This document shows, one piece after another, positions 46,131 through 46,533 of a stretch of 46,533 nucleotides of DNA (its first letter is position 1; every line of letters starts with the position of its first letter). Position numbers and translations under genes: made by a program. Origin of the DNA: Ophiosphaerella korrae (lineage: Eukaryota; Ascomycota; Dothideomycetes; Pleosporales; Phaeosphaeriaceae); assembly GCA_028456385.1 (NCBI GenBank), contig JALNQF010000327.1, positions 1 to 46,533 of the forward strand, given 5' to 3'. A model generated the notes under the pieces. The model was not told the origin of the DNA. It saw only the letters and a program-made list of their open reading frames with translations, and made no database searches.

Positions 46131-46533
46131 AGTGCGCTAGGTAGCCCCTTAAGTTTACTATATTATAGTTCTAGTTAAAGTTTCTAGTACTCTCTTTTTA
46201 CTAGTACTAGCGCTAACGTTCTAGAAAGAAATATATACTAAAGAAGAGTAGTTTAACTACTTTATAGGTTATAAAGCTTTAGCTTATACTTACTATATAT
46301 ACCTAGGTAAAGGTGTACTTACACTAAGTATTAAACCTAGGTAGTAGTACTAGGAAAAGAAAAGACCTTTAAACCTACGTAAATTACTAATACTTAATTT
46401 ATAAGAACTAAGTAATAAAGTACCCTAGACTCTACTAAAACCTTTACTAGCTAGTACTAAAGATCTAAATCTCTATAAACTAATAGCTAAACGTACTAAT
46501 ATAGTATATAACTACTATAACTTAGCTTATTAT
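46131..46533 (+). pseudogene. Degenerate frame running off the right edge (unknown)
   Basis: A plus-strand frame with only TAA/TAG interruptions, containing FIGYKALAYTYYIYLGKGV, KKRPLNLRKLLILNL and NLYKLIAKRTNIVYNYYNL. The residue pattern is more protein-like than in the other frames and CpG-containing codons are kept, suggesting a RIP-mutated coding sequence. I do not recognise the family; it may be an N-terminal DNA-binding or transposase segment continuing outside the window (speculative). Confidence 0.25.

Noticed and set aside
1..46533. Bacterial, plastid or mitochondrial AT-rich DNA
   Set aside because: Chromovirus, copia and Fot1 elements with 5-bp or TA target duplications, together with the CpA-to-TpA pattern, fit a fungal nuclear genome. 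No organellar or bacterial genes, tRNAs or rRNAs are seen.

Overview
The window looks like a transposon graveyard from a filamentous ascomycete (Pezizomycotina). It is extremely A+T rich and TpA rich. CpA and TpG are almost absent, and every former coding frame is cut by TAA/TAG at positions where CAA, CAG or TGG codons are expected. That is the footprint of repeat-induced point mutation (RIP, CpA to TpA). I see no intact gene and no tRNA, rRNA or CRISPR. Nearly everything is assignable to LTR retrotransposons of the Ty3/gypsy (chromovirus) type, one Ty1/copia element and one Fot1/pogo DNA transposon.

Layout. 1-1204: RT-RNase H fragment of a distinct gypsy family (plus strand). 1205-14452: plus-strand gypsy A, whose leader is split by a complete copia element (1739-7973, 574-bp LTRs, 5-bp target duplication AAAGT). 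14453-16232: 3' end of another plus-strand gypsy (D) with its LTR. 16255-43122: a minus-strand gypsy (M2) broken in three places by later insertions. These are a complete minus-strand gypsy M1 (16512-23534, duplication TTAAG) and a Fot1/pogo element X (23634-38767, duplication TA). X is itself split by plus-strand gypsy B (24002-37281, duplication GTAAG), and B is split by complete plus-strand gypsy C (29622-36720, duplication TAGTA). 43123-46533: unassigned AT-rich sequence with a degenerate minus-strand frame, an LTR fragment, a 17-bp tandem array and a second degenerate frame at the right edge.

The insertion order can be read from the duplications: C after B, B after X, X after M2; M1 after M2; copia after A. 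Within pairs the LTRs have equal length (copia 574, M1 426, B 459, C 449 bp), which supports the boundaries. Gypsy A is the exception: its two LTRs are of different types and its flanks do not match, so it is probably a recombinant of two copies.

The gypsy copies share one plan: LTR, leader, Gag with two CCHC knuckles, aspartic protease, RT, RNase H, integrase with D-X65-D-X35-E spacing, C-terminal chromodomain, then about 0.6 kb before the 3' LTR with a conserved antisense reading frame. M1 is the least mutated copy (YLDD and the integrase D, D, E still encoded) but it still has many stops. Nothing here appears able to move on its own. I did not find a convincing new biological system. The most interesting leads are the strand-biased mutation pattern, the rapidly changing repeats inside the LTRs, the conserved antisense frame, and the two unassigned degenerate frames at the right end.
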